Of a DNA stretch of 21,032 nt, positions 1-7,345 are shown piece after piece. Position 1 is the stretch's first letter. Each line of letters starts with the position of its first letter. Under the pieces are notes generated by a model that was not told where the DNA came from, did not search any database, and was given only the letters and a program-made list of their open reading frames with translations. Origin of the DNA: Firmicutes bacterium HGW-Firmicutes-10 (GTDB lineage: Bacteria > Bacillota_I > Bacilli_A > Erysipelotrichales > Erysipelotrichaceae). Made by a program: the position numbers and the translations under genes. The stretch is taken from assembly GCA_002841605.1 (NCBI GenBank), contig PHAF01000015.1, positions 1-21,032 on the forward strand. Direction: 5' to 3'.

Positions 1-237
1 CACAAAGTTCAAGTCGGTTTTGCGCATGACGTCAAGGAAGATATATTTGCATTTCTGAATCCTCTGCACGTGGATAAGATGGGTAATGTATTTGTTGTAG
101 TTGCTAAGGGTGATATCGAAGGTATACTTGAGAGCATCAAGAAACTTGAACCTGCCTTGGTTACCGAACTTCCATTGAATTTGGAAGAAATCTTTGTTTA
201 CGAAATGGAGGGACGCGGATATGGCAAAACTATTTAG
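1..237 (+). CDS. ABC transporter ATP-binding protein, C-terminal end (5' cut by window)
   Basis: The frame is open from base 1 and ends at TAG 235-237, giving the last 78 residues. No Walker or signature motif is inside the window, so the assignment rests on the tail and the neighbour. The end, LEEIFVYEMEGRGY, is typical of the C-terminus of BcrA/YtrB-type ATPases that drive ABC-2 exporters (family knowledge). The stop lies 17 nt inside the next gene, a multi-spanning permease, so the two are translationally coupled and should form one exporter or membrane-remodelling ABC complex. The substrate cannot be read from this fragment. Confidence 0.82.
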   Translation, partial: HKVQVGFAHDVKEDIFAFLNPLHVDKMGNVFVVVAKGDIEGILESIKKLEPALVTELPLNLEEIFVYEMEGRGYGKTI

Positions 238-2401
238 CTTTAAAATCAATGGCGCATACCTTCGTTTCTTATTGAAACGCAATACCCGCTTTATGGTATT
301 GACCGGAATTGCGATGACTGTTTTATTCCCGATTCTTGCCTTTACGAATTATCTGATTGATGGAGATTATAATGCGTTTGTATTTACGACTGGACGCGTA
401 TTCATCTTACTGTTGCTTGTCTTGTCGATATTCATCGTTCCCTTCTTGCTATTCTCCTATCTTAACAGCAAGAAAAATCTTGATGTGTATCATGCGTTGC
501 CGATCAAACGCCGTGATTTATACTTTACGACCTTGCTGGCCGCATTTGCCATCATTCTGATTCCTTATACCTTGGTTTACCTCGTTGGGAATATATACTA
601 CTTTAGTGTGATCCCCAATGTTGATGTGATCTTACTTATTAAGCAGTACTACTTCTCCGTTGCTTTGACATTATCCATTGTGACTCCGATTCTGTTTGCC
701 ATGATGAATACCGGCACCGGTGTCGATGGATTGCTATACGGATTACTCTTACACATTATTCCCAGCATTTTATATGGTGCGTATGTCACTTTTGGCAGTG
801 CGGTTTTATTGGGGTTCACCGTGGCGGATCCGTCACTCTTCTTATTGTATGCATCTCCGATCTGGGCTATTTTTGAACTGACATTCAATACGACCCGAAT
901 CTTCCCAAATCCAATACTTATTTCGTTATATTGGATAGCTTTTGGATTGATAACATCGTGGGTCGTACTGTATTACTATCAGATTCGACGCTCCGAAAAA
1001 GCTGAAGAGCCGTTTACAAATAAATGGTTCTTCCCAGTCATCAGTTCATTCTTTACCTTCATCGTTCAATTCTTCCTCTATAGTGCATTCATCACTCTCA
1101 GCGGACGCGGATTGGATTTCAGAACCCTGATCTTCCCATTCTTCTTGACCTTCGTTATGTATCTTATCCTTGATGTCATTGCCAATCGCGGATTTAAACA
1201 TTTGATTCGCGGCATCATCAACTTTGCGATCATCGGGTCTCTATCTTTGGGAACCTTTACCTTAGGAACTTTGTTTGACGGATTCGGGTATATCACTCGC
1301 GTCCCAAATGCAAGCAATGTTGAGAAGGTGGAGCTGGAATACTATGATCCCTATGGATTCTTATATACATCTTACTATTATGATCAAAACACCTTCCCTC
1401 TTCAAAAAATGTATACCGAAGCAGAGGATATCGCTACGATCATCGATACACACAAAGCTATTTTGGAAGGATTTAAGGAAAATGATTATAAAAAGTGGGA
1501 TGGTTATTCCCCGCTTCAATCATCTCCTAGAACAACGTTAGCATCTTCGTTGAATTATCAGTCATCCAATATTCGAATTGTTTACTATCTGAATAACGGT
1601 GCGAAAATCGCACGCTCCTACACCGTTCCGTTTGGCTGGACGTCAGGACTGCTCGATTTGGTTGATAGCGAGAACGTCTTTAAGAATCGTTATCCTATGT
1701 TAGCCAATCCGGATACCATCGTCAGAAACACGATATTTGAAATTTTTGATCCCCTTATGACTAATTCTGTATCATTAAGCGGAAAAGTTAATTTCAAGCT
1801 GTTTGCAGCAGCTTACAAAAGTGATTACATGTCACTTAATGAGCAACAACACAATCAACCGAATACTCCAGTCTTAGGAGTTATCAACTTAACTTCTTGT
1901 GCAAGCACAGACATTTGCATTACCCGGGCAATTCCGCTTGATGCAAGATATACTCAGACCCTATCGCTATTGGCTTCTTCAGGTGTTACGCTTCCGACAT
2001 TGGCAACATTCAATTATCAACCGATCGTCCTAATACCGGATGCCACCAATGAAAAAACGTCATTCTTCCTTATTCAATCATTGTTTGGTCAAACAGATTT
2101 ATACTCACAGACCAACTATAGTGATGTTAAAGAGGAGGTTCCGTTTGTAGGAATGGTCAAATACATCGAGATCCCAAACGATAAAATTGTTGAGCTTCTT
2201 CCGTATATTCGAATTAATGCTATCAACAATAAAGCCATTGGGGTTTTGCGACTTGAATCAAAGATTGTCTTTAATGAACGCAACACGCAATATCTGTTCT
2301 ACTTGTTGGATGAAGGTGCACTGCCCTTACTTCAACAATGGCAAACAGAGCTGGAAGTAAAGACCATGAATTACGATAATGTCATTTATAAGTATGAATA
2401 A
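221..2401 (+). CDS. ABC-2 type transporter permease with large extracytoplasmic domain
   Basis: Protein of 726 aa. I chose ATG 221 (MAKLFSF) because GGAGGG lies about 8 nt upstream; a TTG at 194 is also in frame but lacks such a site. Roughly the first 360 residues are rich in hydrophobic helices (about nine or ten). An early cytoplasmic loop contains DVYHALPIKRRDLYF, which resembles the loop found in Firmicute ABC-2 permeases next to BcrA-type ATPases. The remaining ~370 residues are hydrophilic, Tyr/Asn-rich and without further clear membrane spans, so they probably form an extracytoplasmic domain. It overlaps the ATPase gene by 17 nt and is closed by a terminator. The overall class is clear. 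The transported molecule is unknown; antimicrobial-peptide resistance or lipid/cell-wall sensing are possibilities, not conclusions. Confidence 0.85.
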   Translation: MAKLFSFKINGAYLRFLLKRNTRFMVLTGIAMTVLFPILAFTNYLIDGDYNAFVFTTGRVFILLLLVLSIFIVPFLLFSYLNSKKNLDVYHALPIKRRDLYFTTLLAAFAIILIPYTLVYLVGNIYYFSVIPNVDVILLIKQYYFSVALTLSIVTPILFAMMNTGTGVDGLLYGLLLHIIPSILYGAYVTFGSAVLLGFTVADPSLFLLYASPIWAIFELTFNTTRIFPNPILISLYWIAFGLITSWVVLYYYQIRRSEKAEEPFTNKWFFPVISSFFTFIVQFFLYSAFITLSGRGLDFRTLIFPFFLTFVMYLILDVIANRGFKHLIRGIINFAIIGSLSLGTFTLGTLFDGFGYITRVPNASNVEKVELEYYDPYGFLYTSYYYDQNTFPLQKMYTEAEDIATIIDTHKAILEGFKENDYKKWDGYSPLQSSPRTTLASSLNYQSSNIRIVYYLNNGAKIARSYTVPFGWTSGLLDLVDSENVFKNRYPMLANPDTIVRNTIFEIFDPLMTNSVSLSGKVNFKLFAAAYKSDYMSLNEQQHNQPNTPVLGVINLTSCASTDICITRAIPLDARYTQTLSLLASSGVTLPTLATFNYQPIVLIPDATNEKTSFFLIQSLFGQTDLYSQTNYSDVKEEVPFVGMVKYIEIPNDKIVELLPYIRINAINNKAIGVLRLESKIVFNERNTQYLFYLLDEGALPLLQQWQTELEVKTMNYDNVIYKYE

Positions 2402-2404
2402 ACC

Positions 2405-2434
2405 AAAAGGAGCGAGAAAACGCTCCTTTTTTTA
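2405..2434. terminator. Bidirectional intrinsic terminator
   Basis: A perfect 10-bp stem (AAAAGGAGCG at 2405-2414, CGCTCCTTTT at 2421-2430) closes a six-base loop and runs into T's up to 2433 on the + strand. On the - strand the same stem ends in four U's. It starts 3 nt after the permease stop and abuts the racemase stop, so it serves both convergent genes. Confidence 0.9.
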
Positions 2435-3121
2435 TCGGACAGCAAGTTTAACAAGGGTTTCACAGTGAATCTGCGTAGTGTCAAAAAGTGAAACATCAAT
2501 ATCTTCCGATTTGATCAGCATGCCAATCTCCGTACATCCCAAGATGATCCCATCACAACCTTTACCTACCAAATCATGGGCGATTGATATAAATCTTTTT
2601 TTTGAATTTACATCAATGATCCCATGGACCAATTCATTGAAGATGACGTCATTGATTGATTTTCGGTCATCTGCTTCGGGAATTATAACCTCAAGACCAA
2701 AACTTTTTAATCGCTCAACATAGAAATCCATTTCCATCGTATAACGGGTCGCAATCAACCCGATCTTACTAATATTATTATTTCGAATCTTGCGTGCCGT
2801 TGCATCCGCTATATGAACAAATGGAATGTATAGATTCGCCTGGATATCATCCGCTACGATATGCATCGTGTTGGTACAGAGTGCAATCACATCCGCACCG
2901 ATCGATTCCAGTTTCTTTGCTGCATCAATCAACACCAACGCGCTTTCATCCCATTTTCCTTCACTCTGATGACGCTCGATCTCACCGAAATCAACACTGA
3001 ATAAAACAATCTTAGCGCTCGTATGTCCGCCGTAGTGAGAGTTGATCATCTGATTGATGATTTTGTAATAATCTGCCGTGCTTTCATAACTCATACCTCC
3101 GACTAGTCCGATTGTTCTCAT
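2432..3121 (-). CDS. Aspartate/glutamate racemase family protein
   Basis: Protein of 229 aa. Start ATG 3121 (MRTIGLVGGMSYEST) has GGTGGAGG 7 nt upstream; an in-frame extension to 3190 lacks a site. The N-terminal GGMSYEST and the two catalytic cysteines, Cys82 in LCTNTMH and Cys196 in LGCTEIGML, are those of the cofactor-independent Asp/Glu racemase superfamily (RacD/YgeA type). These enzymes interconvert L- and D-amino acids using the two thiols as acid and base. Length is normal for the family. The YgeA-like N-terminus favours aspartate or a broad-specificity racemase over MurI, but substrate cannot be fixed from sequence. D-amino acids may feed peptidoglycan. It is a single-gene unit, divergent from the DUF2721 gene. 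Confidence 0.88.
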   Translation of the reverse strand: MRTIGLVGGMSYESTADYYKIINQMINSHYGGHTSAKIVLFSVDFGEIERHQSEGKWDESALVLIDAAKKLESIGADVIALCTNTMHIVADDIQANLYIPFVHIADATARKIRNNNISKIGLIATRYTMEMDFYVERLKSFGLEVIIPEADDRKSINDVIFNELVHGIIDVNSKKRFISIAHDLVGKGCDGIILGCTEIGMLIKSEDIDVSLFDTTQIHCETLVKLAVR

Positions 3122-3146
3122 AGAAACCTCCACCATTTCAATTATC

Positions 3147-3155
3147 ATCATACCA
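3147..3155 (-). promoter_or_regulatory. Probable extended -10 promoter of the racemase gene
   Basis: On the - strand TGG-TATGAT gives an extended -10 element 25 nt before the start codon. No good -35 hexamer is visible (ATGCAA at the expected distance). Confidence 0.45.
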
Positions 3156-3179
3156 CTGAGAATTCTTTTTGCATATGTA

Positions 3180-3208
3180 TTGAAACTCATTCAAACGTTA
3201 ACTAGAAT
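3180..3208 (+). promoter_or_regulatory. Sigma-A-type promoter of the DUF2721 gene
   Basis: TTGAAA (3180-3185) and TAGAAT (3203-3208) are separated by exactly 17 nt, followed by AAGGAGG and ATG 3227. This is one of the best-matching promoters in the window. Confidence 0.75.
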
Positions 3209-3226
3209 GAACAAGGAGGTATTTAT

Positions 3227-3619
3227 ATGGAATTCAATTTACAAACACCTACTTTGCTTTTTTCAGCCATTTCACTGCTGATGCTCGCCTATACCAACCG
3301 TTTTGTGGTTATCGCGAATTTGATCCGCGAACTTTACGATCGACACCAAAAGAATCCAACACTTATTACTGAACAGCAGTTGATCAATCTTCGAAAACGC
3401 ATGTCTATTATTCGAAATATGCAAGTATTTGGAGCATTCTCATTCTTTTTCAGCGTGCTCAGTCTTTTATTGCTTTTTGCATCTGCCGTAATACTTGCCC
3501 AGTGGAGCTTTGGGGTCAGTTTGATTTTACTGCTGGTTTCCTTAGCACTACTAATTGCTGAATTGCAAATTTCAGTTAATGCCCTAAACATTCAGTTAAA
3601 AGATTTCAAGGAGAAATAA
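3227..3619 (+). CDS. DUF2721 family membrane protein
   Basis: Protein of 130 aa; AAGGAGG lies 7 nt before the ATG. A hydrophobic N-terminal segment (about residues 8-32, with AISLLMLAYTNRF) is followed by a charged loop (about 36-62) and two closely spaced membrane segments (about 65-90 and 92-115). The PALLF..ISLL.LAYTNRF..ANLIR pattern is the one I associate with DUF2721, a family of small membrane proteins without a known function. The gene stands alone between its own promoter and a convergent operon end. No function is claimed. Confidence 0.7.
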   Translation: MEFNLQTPTLLFSAISLLMLAYTNRFVVIANLIRELYDRHQKNPTLITEQQLINLRKRMSIIRNMQVFGAFSFFFSVLSLLLLFASAVILAQWSFGVSLILLLVSLALLIAELQISVNALNIQLKDFKEK

Positions 3620-3641
3620 AAAAGCAGAAGCTTCCTTCTAC
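3618..3641 (-). terminator. Intrinsic terminator after the DNA glycosylase gene
   Basis: On the - strand GTAGAAG (3641-3635) pairs with CTTCTGC (3630-3624), one G-U included, around a GAAG tetraloop. Six T's follow (3623-3618). The stop codon of the glycosylase gene lies inside the 5' arm. Confidence 0.75.
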
Positions 3642-4246
3642 TCCTTAAATCCCGCAATTTCCCAAAACCAGAATGAAGCTAACGTCAGATGAGGTGTCAG
3701 TTTCGTGCGAATCTGCTCATAACATTTCTGATCCAACGTATCAATGCCATACAATCGGCAAATACCTTTACGTATACCGAAGTCCGGATAACTTAATACG
3801 TCTTTTCTGAAAAACGTAAAAATAAGCATCATATCTACAGTCCATGGACCCACACCTTTCAACTTCAATAAATGTTGGGCGATCTCTTGATCGCTTTTTT
3901 CGTGAAGTTGCTCAAAAGGAACGGTTTTATCTAATTTCGCCTTAGCTATACCCTGAACGTATTTCGCCTTATTTCCGGAAAGTCCGCATGCACGCAAGTC
4001 ATCTAAAGAGGCGTTGACTATGGCCTTAGCCTCATAATTAAATTTGTCAGAAAAACGTTTTGTAATGGATGCAGCAGCACTGCCGGAAACTTGTTGAGCA
4101 AGAATGCTGTCAATCAATGAAGTGTATGCGTCGTCATTTCCAATACGTACCACATCACCAATTTTGTTTACCCATGGAAGAAAAAGCGGTTCCTTTTGTA
4201 ATAACTGTTTTACTTCAACGGGTTCAAAGCTGATTGACCGGTTCAT
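3638..4246 (-). CDS. DNA-3-methyladenine glycosylase II-like (AlkA/HhH-GPD) protein
   Basis: Protein of 202 aa with AAAGGAG 8 nt before ATG. It has the helix-hairpin-helix segment LKLKGVGPWTVDMM (about residues 129-142) followed by SYPDFGIRKG, where Asp155 is at the position of the catalytic aspartate of HhH-GPD glycosylases. N-terminal SILAQQVSGSAAASI is the usual family helix. It lacks the ~90-residue N-terminal domain of E. coli AlkA and has no C-terminal iron-sulfur cysteines, so it is the short base-excision type that removes alkylated purines rather than an Nth/MutY enzyme. Its start overlaps the end of the upstream membrane-protein gene by 23 nt, so the two are co-translated. Exact lesion range is unknown. 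Confidence 0.87.
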   Translation of the reverse strand: MNRSISFEPVEVKQLLQKEPLFLPWVNKIGDVVRIGNDDAYTSLIDSILAQQVSGSAAASITKRFSDKFNYEAKAIVNASLDDLRACGLSGNKAKYVQGIAKAKLDKTVPFEQLHEKSDQEIAQHLLKLKGVGPWTVDMMLIFTFFRKDVLSYPDFGIRKGICRLYGIDTLDQKCYEQIRTKLTPHLTLASFWFWEIAGFKE

Positions 4247-5102
4247 CGTAATGTCTCCTTTGAATCTTCCAAGATTCCAGCCATTGATTCAATTGTTTTT
4301 GAGATGTAAAAATCGTTGTTCTATAATTCTCAAAATAGATTATCATACGATTCTCGAAGAAGTGAATTTCCCTGATATCGCTGATGTTCAAAATCTTAAA
4401 AGTTTTATTGTGATAAATCAGATGTTGCTCGCCAATAGTCCAATATTTATCAAAATAAAGTACATTTAAGTATCCCAAATCGTAATCCAACACGGCAGAT
4501 TCTACTTTATCAGAAAATATCCCTAATTTTATCGCAAGTGACTTATAAAACAGCAACAACAAAGTAAATAACAGAAAGCCCCAGATCAAAGAGATAGCCA
4601 ATGATGACATTATGATATCATCTACATTAAGAAATACATCTGAAAATATTAAATTATCAACTTCTTCTTGAGTGAAGTCAGAAGATTTTGCCAGATCATT
4701 TACGACCATTTGCCGAAACACATTCATACTCTCCGATTGTGACCACCACTTACTTAAAATCAAGTTTTCAGAAGCTGTGTCAGCTCTGCTTGAACTGAAG
4801 AAAAGAAAATACTTATCTTCCAGTTGTGCGATATATCCGTAGTAATTTTTCTCACCAAATAACTCATCCACGGTTACATAAATTTCGGTATTTACCACAT
4901 TGGCTGAGCGGATCAGTGCGAAACTTCTATCCGATTGTGCGTAGGAGGTCAATTGCTGAAATGACTGGATTCTATCCAGAGTTAATAAATGCAATGCATC
5001 ACGACCATAAAATGTACCCAAAACCAACAAAATCAAAAGGCCAAGAAGACTTGGCACCAGTGAGATATTTGCCGTTTTTGATAACCTTTTACGAACGCTC
5101 AT
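4224..5102 (-). CDS. Uncharacterised two-TM membrane protein with PH-like cytoplasmic tail
   Basis: Protein of 292 aa; I do not recognise a named family. Start ATG 5102 (MSVRKRL) has AAAGGAGGA 5-6 nt upstream; the adjacent ATG 5105 is too close to that site. Basic N-terminus, TM1 at about residues 13-31, an extracytoplasmic stretch of ~125 residues, TM2 at about 160-183, then a ~105-residue cytoplasmic tail. The tail (YLNVLYFDKYWTIGEQHLIY ... SDIREIHFFENRMIIYF ... LNQWLESW) has the alternating strands and final amphipathic helix of a bacterial PH-like fold; this is inference from pattern only. The gene looks somewhat more AT-rich than metG. It lies directly behind the metG terminator and overlaps the glycosylase gene, so its expression may depend on readthrough or on a promoter inside metG. 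Confidence 0.7.
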   Translation of the reverse strand: MSVRKRLSKTANISLVPSLLGLLILLVLGTFYGRDALHLLTLDRIQSFQQLTSYAQSDRSFALIRSANVVNTEIYVTVDELFGEKNYYGYIAQLEDKYFLFFSSSRADTASENLILSKWWSQSESMNVFRQMVVNDLAKSSDFTQEEVDNLIFSDVFLNVDDIIMSSLAISLIWGFLLFTLLLLFYKSLAIKLGIFSDKVESAVLDYDLGYLNVLYFDKYWTIGEQHLIYHNKTFKILNISDIREIHFFENRMIIYFENYRTTIFTSQKQLNQWLESWKIQRRHYDEPVNQL

Positions 5103-5117
5103 CATTGTCCTCCTTTG

Positions 5118-5153
5118 AAAAAAGCATTGTGCGAAATCATTATCGCACAATGC
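5118..5153 (-). terminator. Strong intrinsic terminator at the end of metG
   Basis: A perfect 10-bp stem, GCATTGTGCG (5153-5144) with CGCACAATGC (5133-5124), closes a 10-base loop and is followed by six T's (5123-5118). The whole 5' arm is metG coding sequence and the metG TAA is in the loop. The Shine-Dalgarno site of the next gene begins a few bases after the T-tract. Confidence 0.88.
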
Positions 5154-7062
5154 TGCCTTTAGGTAAATGTTGGATGCTCACGACTTCAATGTTCTTGCCC
5201 TCTTCAGCCACAAGAATCATACCTTCCGAAGAAACCTTGCGAATGACCGCCGGCTTCAGGTTGGTAACTACGATCACCTTTTTACCGACCATATCTTCAG
5301 GCTTTACGTTAGGAGATATCCCGCTGACGATCTGACGGACTTTGTCCCCGGTGTCAATCTGACTGACCAAAAGTTTATCGGCTTCCGGATGTTTTACACA
5401 AGACAACACTTCACCGACTTTCAACTCAATTTTTCCAAATTCTTCAAAGCTGATTTCCGGTTTTCCAGGTACTGCTTCAATTTTCTTAGGTTGAGTCAAC
5501 TCTTCAAAAGCTGCTATTGTCTCCTTGACGTCCAAGCGACCAAACAATATGATGTTTTCTTTACTTAATGAATGATTCGATTCCAATGCTCCGAAAGTTT
5601 TTGCGCTGTCTAGACTTCGTTGTTTCGTGTTTAGCAGTTCAAGGATATTTTGTGATGTTTGAGGAATGAAAGATTCTAAAGCTACTGCACAAATCCGAAT
5701 GCTTTCCAACAGGTTATAAAGCACTGTTTTCAAGCGTGGCAATTTCAACTCGTCTTTCGCAAGATTCCAAGGGGTAGTTTCATCAATATATTTATTACAA
5801 CGGCGAAGCACTGTAATAATTTCGTCAATCGCATCCGCAACGTGCAACCATTCCATAGCTGCCTCAACTTTACCGATCAGTGAAGAGGCTAGTTCGATCA
5901 GTTCATCATCTGCAGATTCACGAACGTTAGTGTTTTCGATGACACCGCTAAAATACTTCTGACTCATCGCCCATGTCCGGTTAACCAAGTTACCCGTAAT
6001 GTTTGCTAAATCATTATTCACCCGCTCGATCATCAGTTCTAATGTGACGGTCCCGTCTTGAGCAAACGGCATTTCATGCAACATGATATAACGTACGGCA
6101 TCCACGCCTAAAAGTTTAATCAAGTCGTCCGCATAAATAACATTGCCTTTTGACTTACTCATCTTACCTTCACCAACCAACAGCCACGGATGACCGAATA
6201 CTTGCTTCGGTAATTCGACGCCCAGTGCCATCAACATAATCGGCCAATACAATGTATGAAAACGCAATATGTCTTTACCGATGAGATGAACATCGGCCGG
6301 CCAGTACTTCTTGAATAAGTCCCCGTGATTACCATCAACATCATAACCCAGACCGGTAATATAATTACTTAATGCATCAATCCAGACGTAAACGACGTGC
6401 TTAGAATCAAAGTCGACCGGAACGCCCCACTTGAACGATGTGCGCGAAACCGCCAAATCATTGAGACCGGGCTTTAAGAAGTTGTTGATCATTTCATTTT
6501 TGCGTGACTCCGGCTGAATAAAATGCGGGTTGTCTTGGATATACTTCATTAAGCGATCTTGATATTTTGATAAACGGAAGAAATAAGATTCTTCCTTTTC
6601 ACGATGAACATCTCGGCCACAGTCCGGACATTTCCCTTTATCAAGCTGACCATCGGTATAAAAAGATTCACACGGCGTGCAATACCAGCCTTCGTAAATG
6701 CTCTTGTAGATATCTCCCTGATCAAAGAGTTTTTTAAATATCTTCTGTACCTGAATCTGATGATAATGATCAGTCGTACGAATAAATTTGTCATAGGATG
6801 AATTGATAGCATCATATGAACTTCGGATGACACCGGCGATTTCATCGACAAATGCCTGTGGAGACATTCCTCTTTCCAGTGCCTTTAGTTCATTTTTCTG
6901 CCCATGTTCATCCGTCCCGGTTTGAAAGAAAACATCATATCCCTGTGCACGTTTAAAACGGGCAATGCTATCCGCCAAAACGATTTCATAGACATTGCCG
7001 ATATGCGGCTTGCCGGATGTATAGGCAATCGCCGTAGTTATGTAATAAGGTTTCTTTTCCAT
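5140..7062 (-). CDS. metG: Methionyl-tRNA synthetase
   Basis: Protein of 640 aa that charges tRNA-Met with methionine in the cytoplasm. Class I signatures are present: HIGN at residues 20-23 and KMSKS at about 300-304. A zinc knuckle of four cysteines (CTPC at about 127-130 and CPDC at about 145-148) is of the single-knuckle bacterial type. An anticodon-binding helical domain follows. The last ~105 residues (FEEFGKIELKVGEV ... GMILVAEEG) are a Trbp111/EMAPII-like tRNA-binding domain that promotes dimerisation and tRNA binding, as in B. subtilis MetS. GGAGG is 7 nt before the ATG. It is headed by a Met-type T-box leader, so it should be induced by uncharged tRNA-Met. Confidence 0.98.
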   Translation of the reverse strand: MEKKPYYITTAIAYTSGKPHIGNVYEIVLADSIARFKRAQGYDVFFQTGTDEHGQKNELKALERGMSPQAFVDEIAGVIRSSYDAINSSYDKFIRTTDHYHQIQVQKIFKKLFDQGDIYKSIYEGWYCTPCESFYTDGQLDKGKCPDCGRDVHREKEESYFFRLSKYQDRLMKYIQDNPHFIQPESRKNEMINNFLKPGLNDLAVSRTSFKWGVPVDFDSKHVVYVWIDALSNYITGLGYDVDGNHGDLFKKYWPADVHLIGKDILRFHTLYWPIMLMALGVELPKQVFGHPWLLVGEGKMSKSKGNVIYADDLIKLLGVDAVRYIMLHEMPFAQDGTVTLELMIERVNNDLANITGNLVNRTWAMSQKYFSGVIENTNVRESADDELIELASSLIGKVEAAMEWLHVADAIDEIITVLRRCNKYIDETTPWNLAKDELKLPRLKTVLYNLLESIRICAVALESFIPQTSQNILELLNTKQRSLDSAKTFGALESNHSLSKENIILFGRLDVKETIAAFEELTQPKKIEAVPGKPEISFEEFGKIELKVGEVLSCVKHPEADKLLVSQIDTGDKVRQIVSGISPNVKPEDMVGKKVIVVTNLKPAVIRKVSSEGMILVAEEGKNIEVVSIQHLPKGSIVR

Positions 7063-7080
7063 GGTTTTTCCTCCGTAAAA

Positions 7081-7292
7081 TAAAAAAACGCCAGACCAAG
7101 GACGCCATTGCGCGGTACCACCTTAGTTCACTTGCGTGCTCTTTGACCCTTAACGCGGGAAACGTCTTGTCTTACTTATCAGACAAACAGCTCCAAGACC
7201 ATCTTCGCCAAACGCCTGTATGCATTTTCACCAACCATGCATTCTCTGAAAAAGGCCTTTGATTACTCTTCTTTTCGTAGCTTTTGAATGCC
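7081..7292 (-). promoter_or_regulatory. T-box riboswitch leader of metG (tRNA-Met sensing)
   Basis: On the - strand the 14-base T-box AAGGTGGTACCGCG lies at 7124-7111. Upstream is a Stem I with the AGAGA bulge motif and a terminal loop GGTTGGTGAAA closed by ATGCAT/ATGCAT, both typical. On the 3' side of Stem I the candidate specifier is AUG (7202-7200), matching methionine. The TGGT of the T-box would pair with an ACCA tRNA end, as expected for discriminator base A73. A weak G/C hairpin followed by seven T's (7088-7082) is the terminator. Uncharged tRNA-Met should favour antitermination. The Stem I pairing outside the conserved motifs was only traced by eye. Confidence 0.93.
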
Positions 7293-7295
7293 ATA

Positions 7296-7323
7296 ATTAT
7301 AACATTCTAACGTCAAATGTAAA
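7296..7323 (-). promoter_or_regulatory. Promoter of the metG T-box transcript
   Basis: On the - strand TTTACA (7323-7318) and TATAAT (7301-7296) are 16 nt apart, just before the T-box leader. The -35 overlaps the T-tract of the rsmI terminator. Confidence 0.65.
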
Positions 7324-7345
7324 GAAAAAGCGCTTTCGCGCTTTT
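7321..7345 (-). terminator. Intrinsic terminator after rsmI
   Basis: AAAAGCGC (7345-7338) and GCGCTTTT (7333-7326) form a perfect 8-bp stem around a GAAA tetraloop, followed by a T-rich tract. The 5' arm overlaps the rsmI stop codon by two bases. Confidence 0.88.

Noticed and set aside
194..220. TTG 194 as the start of the ABC permease
   Set aside because: It lies in the coding end of the ATPase without its own ribosome binding site; ATG 221 has GGAGGG at proper spacing.
4104..4469. 121-aa + strand frame across the glycosylase/membrane-protein junction
   Set aside because: Antisense to two overlapping genes that both have good ribosome binding sites; no family likeness.
5167..5568. 133-aa open frame on the + strand
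   Set aside because: It is antisense to the metG C-terminal domain, which has clear family motifs; no ribosome binding site or recognisable product.
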